This document shows, piece after piece, positions 47,692 to 59,300 of a stretch of 64,000 bases of DNA. The DNA lies in the NCBI GenBank assembly GCA_017311315.1, contig CM029631.1, positions 5,638,514 through 5,702,513 on the forward strand, in the 5' to 3' direction. Position numbers and translations under genes: made by a program. Below the pieces are notes generated by a model. That model was not told the DNA's origin, did not search any database, and saw only the letters and a program-made list of their open reading frames with translations. How positions within the stretch are numbered: position 1 is the first letter of the stretch; every line of letters begins with the position of its first letter. Source of the stretch: Dendrocalamus latiflorus. Taxonomy: Eukaryota; Streptophyta; Magnoliopsida; Poales; Poaceae.

Positions 47692-49134
47692 CTACCCTGC
47701 TCTTTCACTCCTTGGTCTGCGTTTGAAAGTCAGCTTCTTTATTGATAACTCAACCCCTGATTTAGCTTCCATTCCACTCCTCCCTTCAAGACCTTCCCGC
47801 CGAACTGTGCCTGAGACTTGGTTGGTGGCAATCGAGACCTCAACGTTGCCCTGCAACATAGTTGTTTCTTCATCTACTTCCATCCCCATCTCAGATCTGT
47901 CCTCCCCTCCTACATTCTGCTGTAAGCCACTACCATCGACCCTTCCTTCCTCCGGGGGTGCAACTCTCATCCCTGAGGTCAACGGTTCATCAGATTCCGT
48001 TGTGTTCACCGGCGCCTCCTTAGCCTTGCCCACAGACACTGACCGCCCTGAAACACTTTGTTCCCCAGCTGACTTTGACACAGCCCCAAACTCCAATTTT
48101 TTTGGTATACCTTCGCGCACTAACTTTTCTTTAAGTTTTAACGGGCTCAGACCATCATCCCTCAGCTCATCCTCCACTCTGTCATCACCCTTGCGAGAGA
48201 AGTCGCCACTGCCAGTACCCCTCTGTCCAGAGCTTTTTCCCCAACTTGTATCTTTCCTTTGCTGGTGGCTTCCACTAGAGCTACCCCCTTCAGACCACCT
48301 CCCTTTCCCTTCCTTCTTTCGTATTGGGTTAACCCTAAGCCACTCCCCATACTGCTTACCCTCCTCTCTCCACACCCCCTCATCACACTCTTTCTCCACA
48401 TGACCCAAGAGGCCGCACGAGTAACAGAAATTTGGCAGGAACTCATATTTGAAATTGCACCAGCCCACTCCCTCTCCATCCCTGTCCTCCATAGTGGTTC
48501 CCCTACAAAGGGATTTGCGGATATCAAGCAGTACCTTGAGTCGGAGGAATTCACCCACAGCCGTATCATCTTCATCTGTGTCCACTTCCAGGAACCGACC
48601 CACCTTGTTCCCAATCCGACGAGCCGTCTCACCATTCATCAGACCAAGTGGTAGATCAAAAACTCTGATCCAAACTGGAACAAAAAAAAACTCCATGTCT
48701 TTCAACCTCTTGGAGTCATCAAAATCCACCACTATTAACAGATCACCTCCAAATTCCCATGGCCCATCCATAATCGCCCTGCGCTTTCCCCCCGGCTGTA
48801 GGAAGGTGAACGGAAACAGATTGCTACCCAGCTCCTTACACCGAATTCCTTCCCTAGGACACCAGATTCTCCCCACCGATAGCACCATACCCTCAGCATG
48901 CCCAGGCTTTGATGCGAACAGCTTGCCCACCGCCTGTGGAGGTCGCCCAGCATCCCTTGCATTTGCCTGCCGCGCTCCTTTAACCGCCCTCCTTTCTTCC
49001 TCCGTGAGTTTCAGCCCGTCCAGCAAACCTTCCAAGTCCTCGGTCCCCTTCTTCCTTCCTTTCTCCATCAGCCCCAGATCCTCAGCACCACCCCGCCGTC
49101 GATCAGCAGACAGAGGACCCCAGCCACAAATCAC
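47692..49134 (-). CDS. LINE ORF1 protein (480 aa)
   Basis: Nucleic-acid-binding ORF1 of the plant L1-type element. The N-terminal half matches the plant retroelement DUF4283 type (GPWEFGGDLLIVVDFDDSKR, PVWIRVFDLPLGLMNGETAR), followed by a CCHC knuckle CYSCGLLGHVEKEC (about residues 240-253) and a basic, serine-rich tail. The frame is uninterrupted, in contrast to ORF2 (starts 47512). Long frames on the opposite strand are shadows. Confidence 0.88.
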   Translation of the reverse strand: MICGWGPLSADRRRGGAEDLGLMEKGRKKGTEDLEGLLDGLKLTEEERRAVKGARQANARDAGRPPQAVGKLFASKPGHAEGMVLSVGRIWCPREGIRCKELGSNLFPFTFLQPGGKRRAIMDGPWEFGGDLLIVVDFDDSKRLKDMEFFFVPVWIRVFDLPLGLMNGETARRIGNKVGRFLEVDTDEDDTAVGEFLRLKVLLDIRKSLCRGTTMEDRDGEGVGWCNFKYEFLPNFCYSCGLLGHVEKECDEGVWREEGKQYGEWLRVNPIRKKEGKGRWSEGGSSSGSHQQRKDTSWGKSSGQRGTGSGDFSRKGDDRVEDELRDDGLSPLKLKEKLVREGIPKKLEFGAVSKSAGEQSVSGRSVSVGKAKEAPVNTTESDEPLTSGMRVAPPEEGRVDGSGLQQNVGGEDRSEMGMEVDEETTMLQGNVEVSIATNQVSGTVRREGLEGRSGMEAKSGVELSIKKLTFKRRPRSERAG

Positions 49135-49606
49135 TCCCGACCACCTTCTCCCCCCGCCTCACACTCCCACAGCCACCCGACACACACCTCCTCCACTTCA
49201 GCCCCCGCGCCACCTCAGCCCACAGCCACCCCCACCACCACTGCACCCCCCGACCACCAGGCCCCGCACCTTCCTCCACACCCCCGGCCGCCAGCCGACC
49301 CCTGGCTCGGTTCCTGCTCTACTCGCGCCGCGCCCGCAGGAATCACACGCCCGCCCCCACCAGCTTCTGATTCCGCCTGATTCACCCCCGCAAGACCTCG
49401 CGGGAGTCTCTCCCCTTCCCTTCAGATCTTGGGGAAAAGGAGACGCCCTGGAGAGAACTTTGTATTGAGCAAGATTTGGTGGATAAATGAGGAAAAACCG
49501 AAACCGAAACCCTAGCAGGGATGCTAGGGTTCGGATGAGCTCTGAGTCGCCCGAGTCCCCTACGGGAGTCAAACGACCAGGACCTGTAAGGTGGGAGGTT
49601 CTGGGG

Positions 49607-49725
49607 TTGGGGAACACGAGTACAGAACACGACGAACCTTGTGTGTTCTGCTCTCGAGTCTCGAGTCGCGCGTGTCCCGGAAACGGCAAGGGGTGACAGG
49701 AGCTCGGCCCGATGCACGAAGAGAA
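49607..49725 (-). repeat. Inverted duplication, arm A distal part
   Basis: Continuation of the cyclin H upstream region beyond the LINE: TTGGGGAACACGAGTACAGA, CCCGGAAACGGCAAGGGG and GATGCACGAAGAGAA. Each block recurs in reverse complement within 49843-49960. Its edge marks one side of the palindrome spacer (49726-49842). Confidence 0.85.
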
Positions 49726-49842
49726 GATGATTCTTTATCGCGAGAAACTGCGGCCGGGCCCATCTTGGCCCGAGATGATCCTGGCCCAACCCGTTTCGCG
49801 CGTCAAACAGAACCTTCGGGCCATTCCACTTTCAGCCCTGAT
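49726..49842. promoter_or_regulatory. Spacer at the centre of the inverted promoter duplication
   Basis: A unique segment of about 117 bp between the two arms, containing GGCCCATC, TGGCCCGAGATG and TGGCCCAACC, i.e. repeated GGCCCA/TGGGCC-like boxes typical of plant growth- and cell-cycle-associated promoters. Being flanked by head-to-head copies, it would form the core of a bidirectional control region. Its function is inferred from position only. Confidence 0.45.
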
Positions 49843-50352
49843 CTCTTCGTGCATTGGGCCAAGCCCTTCTCACCCCTTGCCGTTTCCGGGACACACGACC
49901 CGAGAGCGTAACACATGAACACACAAGGCTCCTCGTGTTCTGAACTCGTGTTCCCCAACCCCAGAACCTCCCCACCTCACCTTGCGTCGCCTGCACCCCG
50001 GCGCTCGCCGCCGCCGCCGCGCTCCCATCCGCTGCTCCTCCTCGAGTCCAGATGCTCCCATAGTATTGTAGCATCCCACCCACTTCAGTCAGGTTGTGGG
50101 CATCTGGCGGTATTCACCGAGGGCTCGATCCAGCCGCACGATCTGGTCACCCACCTCGATCCGTTCTTTCCTTGCTTTTGTTCGAAACGAGTAGCCTGTT
50201 CTGTTCTAACCATGGTATGGTATGCCGTGGGTTGTGATGCAGATGGATGTGGGGGCAGCTGCGAACCAGCGGGCCTCGGAGACACTCGCTCAGGTTGGAT
50301 TCCCTGGCGTTGTTAGGTTTATTCACTTGCTGAGCTAGATAATGGGTGCTCT
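49843..50352 (+). repeat. Inverted duplication, arm B (HOS1 5' region)
   Basis: Reverse-complement copy of the cyclin H promoter, exon 1 remnant, intron 1, exon 2 and 57 bp of intron 2. Compared with arm A it lacks the segment between GAGGGCTCGAT and CCAGCCGCACGATCTG (cyclin H ATG and most of exon 1) but keeps the intron 1 donor (CTG/GTCACC, near 50150), the acceptor (GATGCAG, 50242) and the intron 2 donor (CAG/GTTGG, 50293). The similarity ends at GGGTGCT (about 50351). Confidence 0.92.
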
Positions 50353-53300
50353 CAGCTCATGAGGCGCTTATCGATTAAGGGGTATAACATTTGAAGTCGA
50401 AAATTTTTCCAGTTGTAAAAATTTTCTAGTTTTCAACTGGAAACATACAAATATATCGGTAACGTTGCAGAGCACATCCTCCTTTGCAATCACATTTTTA
50501 TTTAACTAGTGTAGCAGTGCCCTCAGACCTGAACAGAATTGCTTTAGGGTGTCTTAGATACAGCAACTACTAAGCTCATTTTTTGTCTGACCAGTTGGCA
50601 CAAGGGGAATAACTTGTTTGAATCGCAGCAAGTGTCTTTTCAGCATTTAATTTTTTTAGGGAACTCTATTTCAAGCGGGATAGTTTCTGTTTTGTTAGCA
50701 ACAACAATACACAATCCCACCCACCCCACAGGCCCACACACATGCCAAGTTGCCAACACTGGACCCCCACCATGCACATACTTGAAAATAGAGGAGCCGA
50801 TATTCAAATTCATGACCTTTTTTTTATGGTCAGGTGCTCTAACCACTTGGGTGCATATGTGACTGCAACATTCCATTTTAGTTTTTTTATATCTCCCATA
50901 ATGCTCATCTAGTAATTTGCATGGTGAAAATTGGTTAAACGATTAGAATTTAGAAATATCAAGTCTTGCTGTTTATGTTGTCTTTTTGAGTGAGCCCCAT
51001 ATAGGCTTCATGAAATCGAGGTGCCTTTCAATGCGGTAAAGTGCTGTGCCTAGTTGCTGAAAAATAAAGTTTATGTTGGCAGAATGCTTTGGAGCAGCTG
51101 GCATCCATTGATCTCATTGAGCTATGCAAGGAGGCTAGAATTGAGCACTGCCATGCAACTAGAGACTTGAGTAGTTGCGGCCGCTATGTGCAGCATGTGC
51201 TTAACTCATGTGGGCATGCCTCGTTATGTGCTGAGTGCAGCCAGAGATGCGATGTCTGTCCAATTTGCAGAAGTCCAATACCATACAATGGAAATAGGGT
51301 GCGACTCCGCCTTTACTACAGGTGCCTGGAAGCTGGCCTTATCTCTAAGCAGCACGATGAAAGGTTTCAGGAAAAGGAAGACCATGATAATCCTGTTAAC
51401 ATGGACGTGCAGCGGCTGCATTCCTTGTTTGATGTTGTGCTTCAGAACAACCTGACCTCCTTGATATGCCACTGTATCCTCTTCAGAAAGTTAAGTTCGC
51501 TTTAGGCTGATAAATGTAGTTTCATCTTCATTTTTTATATAGCCCCTCCTTTTTTTTGTGTGTGTTGTTGCCTTGACATTTAGACCAGATATCACAGATG
51601 TTTGTTTGGATGAGAATGCTGTGTCAAGTGATCCACTTCTGGCTTTTCTTTTGGATGAGGTGGTTATCAAGGACTGGTGCAAGAGGGCTGCTAATGCGCT
51701 CATATCTGAGATAGGCATGATTTGTATCCAACAATGTTTAATTGATTCTAGGACCAATTAAAGAATTCTATTTATTTTTATTAGCCTTTCATCTCTTCAT
51801 GCAAGCACAGCCACACATGTTGAGCGAGAGGTATGGTTATACTGTTAAATTACACCTTAACCATAGCTTAGATAGATCTGGGTTAGAAATGATGAAGTCT
51901 AAGTTATCCCAGCTGCAAAAGTTTGTAGTGCAGTTGGCAGGAATTTCCAGTATTGTTGAAGTTATGATTGCATCTTTCAGAGAAGCGGTTTCTGCTCATG
52001 TTAATGACCTGCATCAACTCATTGAGAGCACATTGAAGGCAAAGCAGGTCTTGTTTCTTAACTCCACTGCTGCTAGGGATTTTATGTCACTCCTAACAAA
52101 CTAAGTAATAAAGTAATCTAGGCGCCACAATGTGCCCATGCATTACTGGAAAGTGGACATTGCTATAAGATTATTATACTGGGGGATGTCAATTCACCAG
52201 ACCACTTAGGTTCAATTTTTGGTGTTTGGCCAAGATGATTGGGATACTTAAGCCATAAGACTGGAATACACACACACAACACGAAGAACAACTATAATAC
52301 TGTCCTCTTTATATTCTCTTTCCCTTTTTGTTTCGCTATATCTGTTGTTCATATCTGTCCGCCATCACTTGTTTTACACTGAAATGCTTGAAAAAAGAAG
52401 TAATCAGATGTTTCTTACACTATCATTATTTCTTTGTGAGATGTTCATTTTGGAGCTTTTCCTACAGCATTTGGAAGCCATGATTTGGTGCACCAGGCAT
52501 AAATTTCTTGAGGACATTTGCTCACGGCATGCTAATTTTGCATCTTGGAGTTCGGACGTGATTAAAAGAAAAGCACATGCAAAAGAACGACAATGGCCTG
52601 AATTTTCTGATAAAGCATCATGTGACAATGAAGGCAATCAGGGTATACTTTTCATCGAGCAGGCACTACAAAACCTTGGGATTCAACAAAGTTATAGCGA
52701 TAATGCGGAAGAGGTGGATATCACCTGTTTGCAGAATGAACAATCATCATCTATGTTCTATTCCACAATTGATCAGTTTGGTGTCAATAGTTACCCTTTT
52801 AAAAACTTGCGTGAGGCAGTTGACATACTCTTTCTGCATGGAGCATCTGACATGGTGATTTCAAAGCAAGCAATTGTATCCTTTGGGCTTTGTTTTTGTT
52901 ATCTGATAGTGAACCAAGCATGTACATGGTTTCGCACAAACATATTATTTCCTTGACATTCTTTAGTTCTTGTATTATCTATTTGATCGCCATTGGACTA
53001 GACCAGATTCAGAATGGAGGTATCTGGTGGATGATTGTGCTGCTACCTTTGGGATATCTAGTAGAACATTGCTTGAATGCCTAGTATTTTGTCTTTTGGA
53101 TGATCATTCTTCACTGGCTTTGGAGGTAACTGATCCTTACCTGTCTTTTATGGACATTGAATATTGTATATTGGTGCATATGGTGGAACGGGGAAGTGCA
53201 ATAGGCTATCGAGGAGAAGAAAATATGCTACAAGCACATGCAGCATGATAGGAAAGACGACAACGTACATAAGTACAAATCAGCAAAAAAAAGCAAAGAA

Positions 53301-56300
53301 AGTGGTGAGTCATAGAGTAAGGCATATGGGGAATTTTATCAGAAGCTAAGTACAAAGAAGGGTGAGAAGGATGTCTACAAAATGGCTAGATTTCGAGAAA
53401 GCGAGACGAGAGATTTCAACCAAGTTAAATGCATCAAAGACGACACCAATAGACTTTTGGTGAAAGACGACAAGATCAAGGATAGGTGGAGAGATTACTT
53501 CGACAAGCTGTTCAATGGAGACAATGAGGATAGCATGATTGAACTGGATGATACTTTTGATAACACCGATATGCGGTTTTTTCGAAGAATTCAGCTGGCA
53601 GAAGTAAAAGAGGCCTTAAAAAGGATGAAAGCGGATAAGGCATTGGGACTGATAACATTCATACTGAGGTGTGGAAATGCCTTGGAGACATGGTGATTAT
53701 TTGGCTAATTAATTTGTTCAATAGCATTTTTAGGTCGAACAAGATGCCTAGCGAGTGGCGGAGAAGTACATTAGTACCCATTGTCAAAATAAAGGAGACA
53801 TTTAAAGTTGTACTAATTATAAAAGAATTAAGCTCATGAGCCACACAATGAAGTTTTGGGAATGAGTGATTAAGCACTGTTCAAGAAAAGTGACTAGCGT
53901 GATGAAAAATTGATTTGGTTTTATGCCCGACAGGTTGACCATGGAGGTGATTTTCATGACACGACAGTTATTGGAGAGGTATAGGGAGCAAAAGAAAGAT
54001 CTTCACATGGTGTTTATCAACTTGAAGAAAGCCTATGACAAATTGCTAAGAAAGGTCATGTGGTGGGCGCCGCTTTAAAGGAAAAAATCCCAACAAAGTA
54101 CGTTACCCTAATCACGTATGAAGATGTGACTAACATTAGAGCATGTTATAGCGATACTAATGATTTTCCTATTAAAATAGGACTAAACCAAGGCTCAGTG
54201 TTGTGCCCATAGCTCCACACATTTTTGCCCTAGCGATGGATGAGGTCACGCTGCAACACCTGGGTTGGATTTGGCCCAGTGTAGGATCAAGGATAAACGA
54301 CTAGAGGGAGTGAATATGAGATTCTAAAATTTTTTGCCTTCTAAAACTAATTAACACAATTTATAGCTAGGCAAGATTTCAAAGCAATGTAAATCTACAC
54401 AATTCTAGTAAATCTAAGGCACCACAAGCAATAGCCTCTACAAAATATCTCCAGCACAAGTAAATAAGACAATCACAATGATCACAATATGCCAGAAATA
54501 CAAGTGCGGAAAGAAGAGACAAAGAATTAACCAATTAACACATGATGTTTTACCGTGGTGTTTGAAAACTTACCGGTTCCCTTAATCTACGTTGAGGAAG
54601 GCCCAAGTAACTTGGACTGACTCAACGAATTAAGCCCCAGCTCCACAATCCACTAGTGGTTGTCCTTCCTCCGCTCCGTAGATGGTGGACACCAAACCAC
54701 TTATAAGATGGCGTCGGTCTTCTTCACAACCTTTTCGAAGAAGTCATATCGCAAGCTCCCGTTAAGTTGTTTAGGTGCTGGCAAGTACTAAGAGTAATAA
54801 ACTACGCTTTTCTTGACGGCGATCAAATGCCAAGGAGCAATCTAGGGATGAAATGCACTTTACTTGGCTCAACAATCTCAAATGAATGCACAATGTGAAA
54901 TTGAGGTGAGTGAATGCTCTATACTTAAGGATGTTGCAATGAAGTGTTTTACTCTGTCCTTGAGCCGGTGGGGGAGTATTTATACCCCCACCAACCAAAT
55001 CTAGCCATTACAAGATAATCCCTGAAAAAACTAGGGCGAGTGGAAGTATCGCTGTTTATCGGCTGGTATTATCGCATTTGTTCTGACACAACAGTAACGG
55101 CTATTTCAGAGCTTCTAAACTAGCCGTTGCAAGTTGGCGCGGTACTACCGCCGTTATAAGCGCGGTAGTTCCGAACTTTGGCGTTGTACTTTCGATTGTC
55201 TTGGGGCCAGAAGTTGCCGCTCTCTGGAAAACGTATCGCCCAAATTTTCGGAGCTTTCGAGTTCCGGTAGTTCGCTCAAGAGTTGCGGTTCCATCGTTAA
55301 AACTTCGGAACTTTCGTTTTCTAGAGACAAATACGATTCCAAAGGTGCTCTCGGAAAAAATGTATCGCTCATTTTGCTAGAACTTCCGGAATGCGGAAGT
55401 ACTGCCGTTTACACCGGTACTTCTGATATTCCTGACAGTGAACAGTTTGGCTATCAATTTTAGTTTTAAGTGCATGCATGATCCTAAATTGATCCAAGTG
55501 ACACAAGAATATGCTATCAAGTTACTAACCATGATCCTTCTTAATAGTACGGTATTTATTCTATAATCTGGTCTTCCACTCTTTCTCCTAAGACCGGTAA
55601 AAATGAAAGGGATTCTAGACTACTTATATCTTTTTTTTTGGGCCACATTGATCTTCATGATTACCTTTAGCATCCATCTCACAATCATCATCAGGACTAA
55701 CATTTCAAACACTCAGTAAACATGTTTGCCCTATATTCATATATTATCATTAATTATCAAAACCATTTTTAGGGGCCTAGATGCTTTCACCTGCCCACGC
55801 GATGCCCTATAAGAGAGAGCCAGGTGGGGGAGGAAGCAAAAGCCGATTTGCTTTCCTCCCCCGTGCTCACTCGGCTGTTGCCGCCCGCCCCTTGCTTACC
55901 AGACTGCCGCCTTCTTCCCCGCGTGCACGCTGCCGTCGACCAGTCGCCGATGCCTGCGCTCCTCTGGCCGCACCTCATTGTCCCCTTGCTGCTGGCGACA
56001 CCCCGTGCGCACTGCGCGTCGCTGCCGCCCGCGCGTGCCGTCGTCGCTAGCCACCAGCGCCGCCTCTTGCTACAGCCTGCGCCACTAACGCCAGCCGCTA
56101 GCGTGCGCCATCGTGGCCAGCCGCCTCCACTCGCTTGCCCCCACCGTCGCCCGACGCCGCTACTCCCAGGCCGTGTCTCGCCTTCCTCGTCCCTTGTTGC
56201 CGCCGCTGCTCCACCCGCGGCCACGCCCTGCCTTCCTCCGCCCCGCAGCGTTGCTGCTATTCCCCTGCTCCGCCCGGCCGCTCACCACACAAGGAGGCAA

Positions 56301-59300
56301 GGGGGGGGGGGGGGCGAGAGCTAGTTGTGAGGGGAGAGGGCAGGGAAGAGCTGGCTGGCTGAGGAGAAGAGGAGAGGATAGCGGAGAAGAAAAGGGGCTG
56401 CCGTGAGGAAAGAATGGAAGGGAAGGGGAAGAAAAGAAGGGAGGCCGGCCGTGAGGGGAAGGAAAAGAGAAGAGGGGAAGCCGGCTGACCAAGTGAGGAA
56501 AAAAAGGGAAAGGAAAAAAGAAGAAGGGAAGGTTGATCCGACGCTCGATCTGGCCAAAACAAGGGAGGAGCCTCGATGCAGTTAATCGGAGCTGGGGTCA
56601 TGTCGATTCCTTATCCTTGCTTGGTTATTGAGTTTTGTAGAGATCGAATTGTTGGTTAGCGAGATGAATGTATAGAATGGTTAGAACATGGCTTGTTGTT
56701 GAATCTTATGTGTCGTGCAGTGGTGTTGTGGCCATGTATGTGTAGATCTTGCGAAGTGCGATGGTCGTGTGATGATGTGTTGGTGCATGCATGACCGACC
56801 AATGTTTAGTGAATTGCTAATTAGTACTAGGCTAATTAGTAAATAATTAGAGTAAGCAAGTAATTGGAGTTTGTGGTCATTGAGGAGAGCGAATGATTAC
56901 TATGGATTAAGTAGTATGGGTTAATTAGTGTGGACTAATTAACACAGGCTCTTGCTAGAGCTCTATAGAAGGCTGGAATGCCGAGTTCAGTGGTATAGTT
57001 TTGGAAGTATGTCTTCGAGATGGCTGTAGTCGATATGGGATAACTTGGCCGTCAGGACTGAAAACAACGGCTTAACTAATATAGTCTGTAAATTGTGACA
57101 ATTAGGCCTATGAGAGTAAGTTGGGTAGATTACTGAACCAAGAATATTTGCTATGTTATGTTTTGGGTTTGAAAGGCATGGTTGTTCGAGCACCCGGAAC
57201 AGCGGGATGATATCTCGTGAAAGAGTGGGGCATGCGTTGGTTTTACGTGTAGGAATGACGCCATCTGTATGTGTGCATGTATTTTTATGATGTGTTAAGG
57301 TGGGTTAATGCTTGTTCAGGTGGAGGCTTGGGTTTGGTGCCATCCACGCATCGTCCACATAGATAAACAAGCAAGTGCATGATAGAATAGTGGATTGTGA
57401 TGAATGCTTGATATTTGTTCTTCCGTGCTAAATTTTACAGCATTTTATGAAATGATATCCCTACTTGCCTGTTGATTGTGCAATGATGAGAGTTGCTTAT
57501 GGTTGACTGATAATGTTGAAAGAGTATTGTGTCATGCAGAACACCCATACAAGCGACCTACTTCGGTAGACATTTCTTGGGAATGGAATTTGAATAAAGT
57601 TGGATGTTCATGATTATGACATGTTACATCATGCAAAATGCATAAGAGCCTGGTCGGTGAGAAAGTCATATGAGACTAGTCCGGAGTGCTCTTGAATAAG
57701 ACCTACAGAGGTATGCACCTCCACGGGATGGAGGAAGAGGGTGACATCGACGGTATACCCTCCAGTATACCGGTATAAGGTACAGTTATAAATACATTGC
57801 ATTGCATTGCACGAAAGTGACAGAGAAAGTGATACAGCTACAGAGATTTATTGATGTACAGTTCACAGTCATGGAATTGATTTACAGTTTACAGCCATGG
57901 ATTTGATTTACAGTTCACAGTTATGGAATTGATTTACAGTTTACAGTCATGGATTTGATTTACAGATCACAGTTATAGAATTGATTGAATTGCTAAAGTG
58001 ATGTTACTGTTTTATCGTGTGCTTGCTGAGTCTTTGACTCACCCTTGCTTTGTTGTTTTTTTAGGTGTATGGTGAAGGCGACATACATGGGTGGGAGTAA
58101 CACACATATTCTTACGTGCAACAGTAATTCACATCACCTATAGATATCATGTTCACACTTTAATGTTGGACTTTAACAATTAGCAATAAGATTGTGTCTG
58201 ATTAGAACTATTTCATATTTTTTTCTCGAATTACGCAGGAGAACTACGTGTCATTTCATTAAGAAGATAGAAAAACAATGGAAAGAGGCGAAGAGCCTTT
58301 TCCGAAACCCACACAAACACACATGAACACACACACAAACACAAACACGACCATCACCAGCCCCTCAGAAAAGTAAGAGGTTTAGTTGACTAGGGCAAGT
58401 GATCTCAACAGCAATTCTTGGAGCGCTAAAGCACCGGCAGACACCAAAGGCTACTCTCATATTCAATAGCCTGCAGGACAACTTCTAATCTCGGCCTTGC
58501 TCCTTCAAAAACACAAGCATTCCGATGCTTCCAAAGTTCCCAAGCAACCAAGATAATTAGAGAATTAAGGCCTTTTCTCACTTCCTTAGGAACCCTCTTC
58601 GCAACACTACACCACCAGCCAGAAAAACTAGTTACATCCGGGCTTGGCGCAAGGTTGGCCATGCCGAGTTTATGAAGAGTCATGGTCCAGACTTGCCGCG
58701 AGAAAACACAAGAGATAAGAACATGTTGGATTGTTTCATCGGCTTGGTCACAAAGCGGACAGGTAACAGGATGAGGAAGTCCACGTTTCATATTATGTGG
58801 CTGATGCCTTTCTGCTTAATAGTGGGTAAATGGTACATTTTTGGGGTAGTGGTAACATTCCGAGCTCAGGGGATGGGCCGGGATGTTACACATGCGGGAC
58901 ATACAGGGAGATATCTTTTGGGTGTTTGTTTTTCGCTGATGATGTAGTACTAGTTGATGAGAGTAGAATAAATGTGATGGGAAACTGGAGTTTGGAGGAA
59001 GAGTTTAGAATTAAAGGGCTTAGACTTAGTAGGACTAAAACTGAGTGTATGATGTGTAATTTCAGCGGTGTTAGGGAAAATGATGGAGAGTTTGGACGGA
59101 TAAGTAGTGCCTAGGAAGGACACTATTCGATGTTTGGGATCGATGCTAAAGTGGGACGATGAGATTGATGAAGATGTGAACCGCAAGATAAGAGCAGGGT
59201 TGGTGAAATGGTGCCAAGCATCAAGTGTCTTGTGTGATAAAAAAATCTCAAAAGTTAAAAGGTAAGTTCTATACGACGGCAATTATACTTGCGATGTTAT

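Larger units (their letters stand above)
42425..49592 (-). mobile_element. Nearly full-length LINE in the cyclin H promoter
   Basis: A minus-strand L1-type LINE. The 3' end lies at 42425-42438 with a short A tract (plus-strand T run); the 5' end lies near 49592. A 14-bp target duplication GGGAGGTTCTGGGG is found at 42411-42424 and 49593-49606, and the inverted arm at HOS1 shows the empty site. It carries ORF1 (480 aa, intact) and ORF2 (endonuclease, RT, zinc-binding domain, RNase H) broken by stops and frameshifts. A 911-bp MULE interrupts the RNase H end. Without that MULE the LINE is about 6.25 kb. Confidence 0.92.
54252..58890 (+). mobile_element. Solo LTR of a chromovirus-type Gypsy element, with nested insertions
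   Basis: Starts TGCAACACCTGGGTTGGATT and ends GGGCCGGGATGTTACA, flanked by CACGC (54247-54251) and CATGC (58891-58895). Removing it restores the host LINE frame (..DEVT + RDIQGD..), confirming the boundaries. The sequence GCTTGCTGAGTCTTTGACTC and ACCCTTGC (about 58020-58050) is typical of the 3' part of such LTRs. A TATAAGAGAGAGCC box (about 55808) precedes a GC-rich transcribed-looking region. Two later insertions lie in it: an LTR (54280-55789) and a truncated LINE (58220-58785). There is no internal coding region, so it is a solo LTR of about 2.5 kb. Confidence 0.8.

Noticed and set aside
47396..49468. Long plus-strand frames of 335 and 339 aa
   Set aside because: Antisense shadows of LINE ORF1 and ORF2; Ser/Pro/Leu-rich translations without any family signature.
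55781..56601. Frames on both strands of 90-166 aa in HOS1 intron 6
   Set aside because: GC-rich then purine-rich R/U5 region of the chromovirus LTR; no conserved coding signal.
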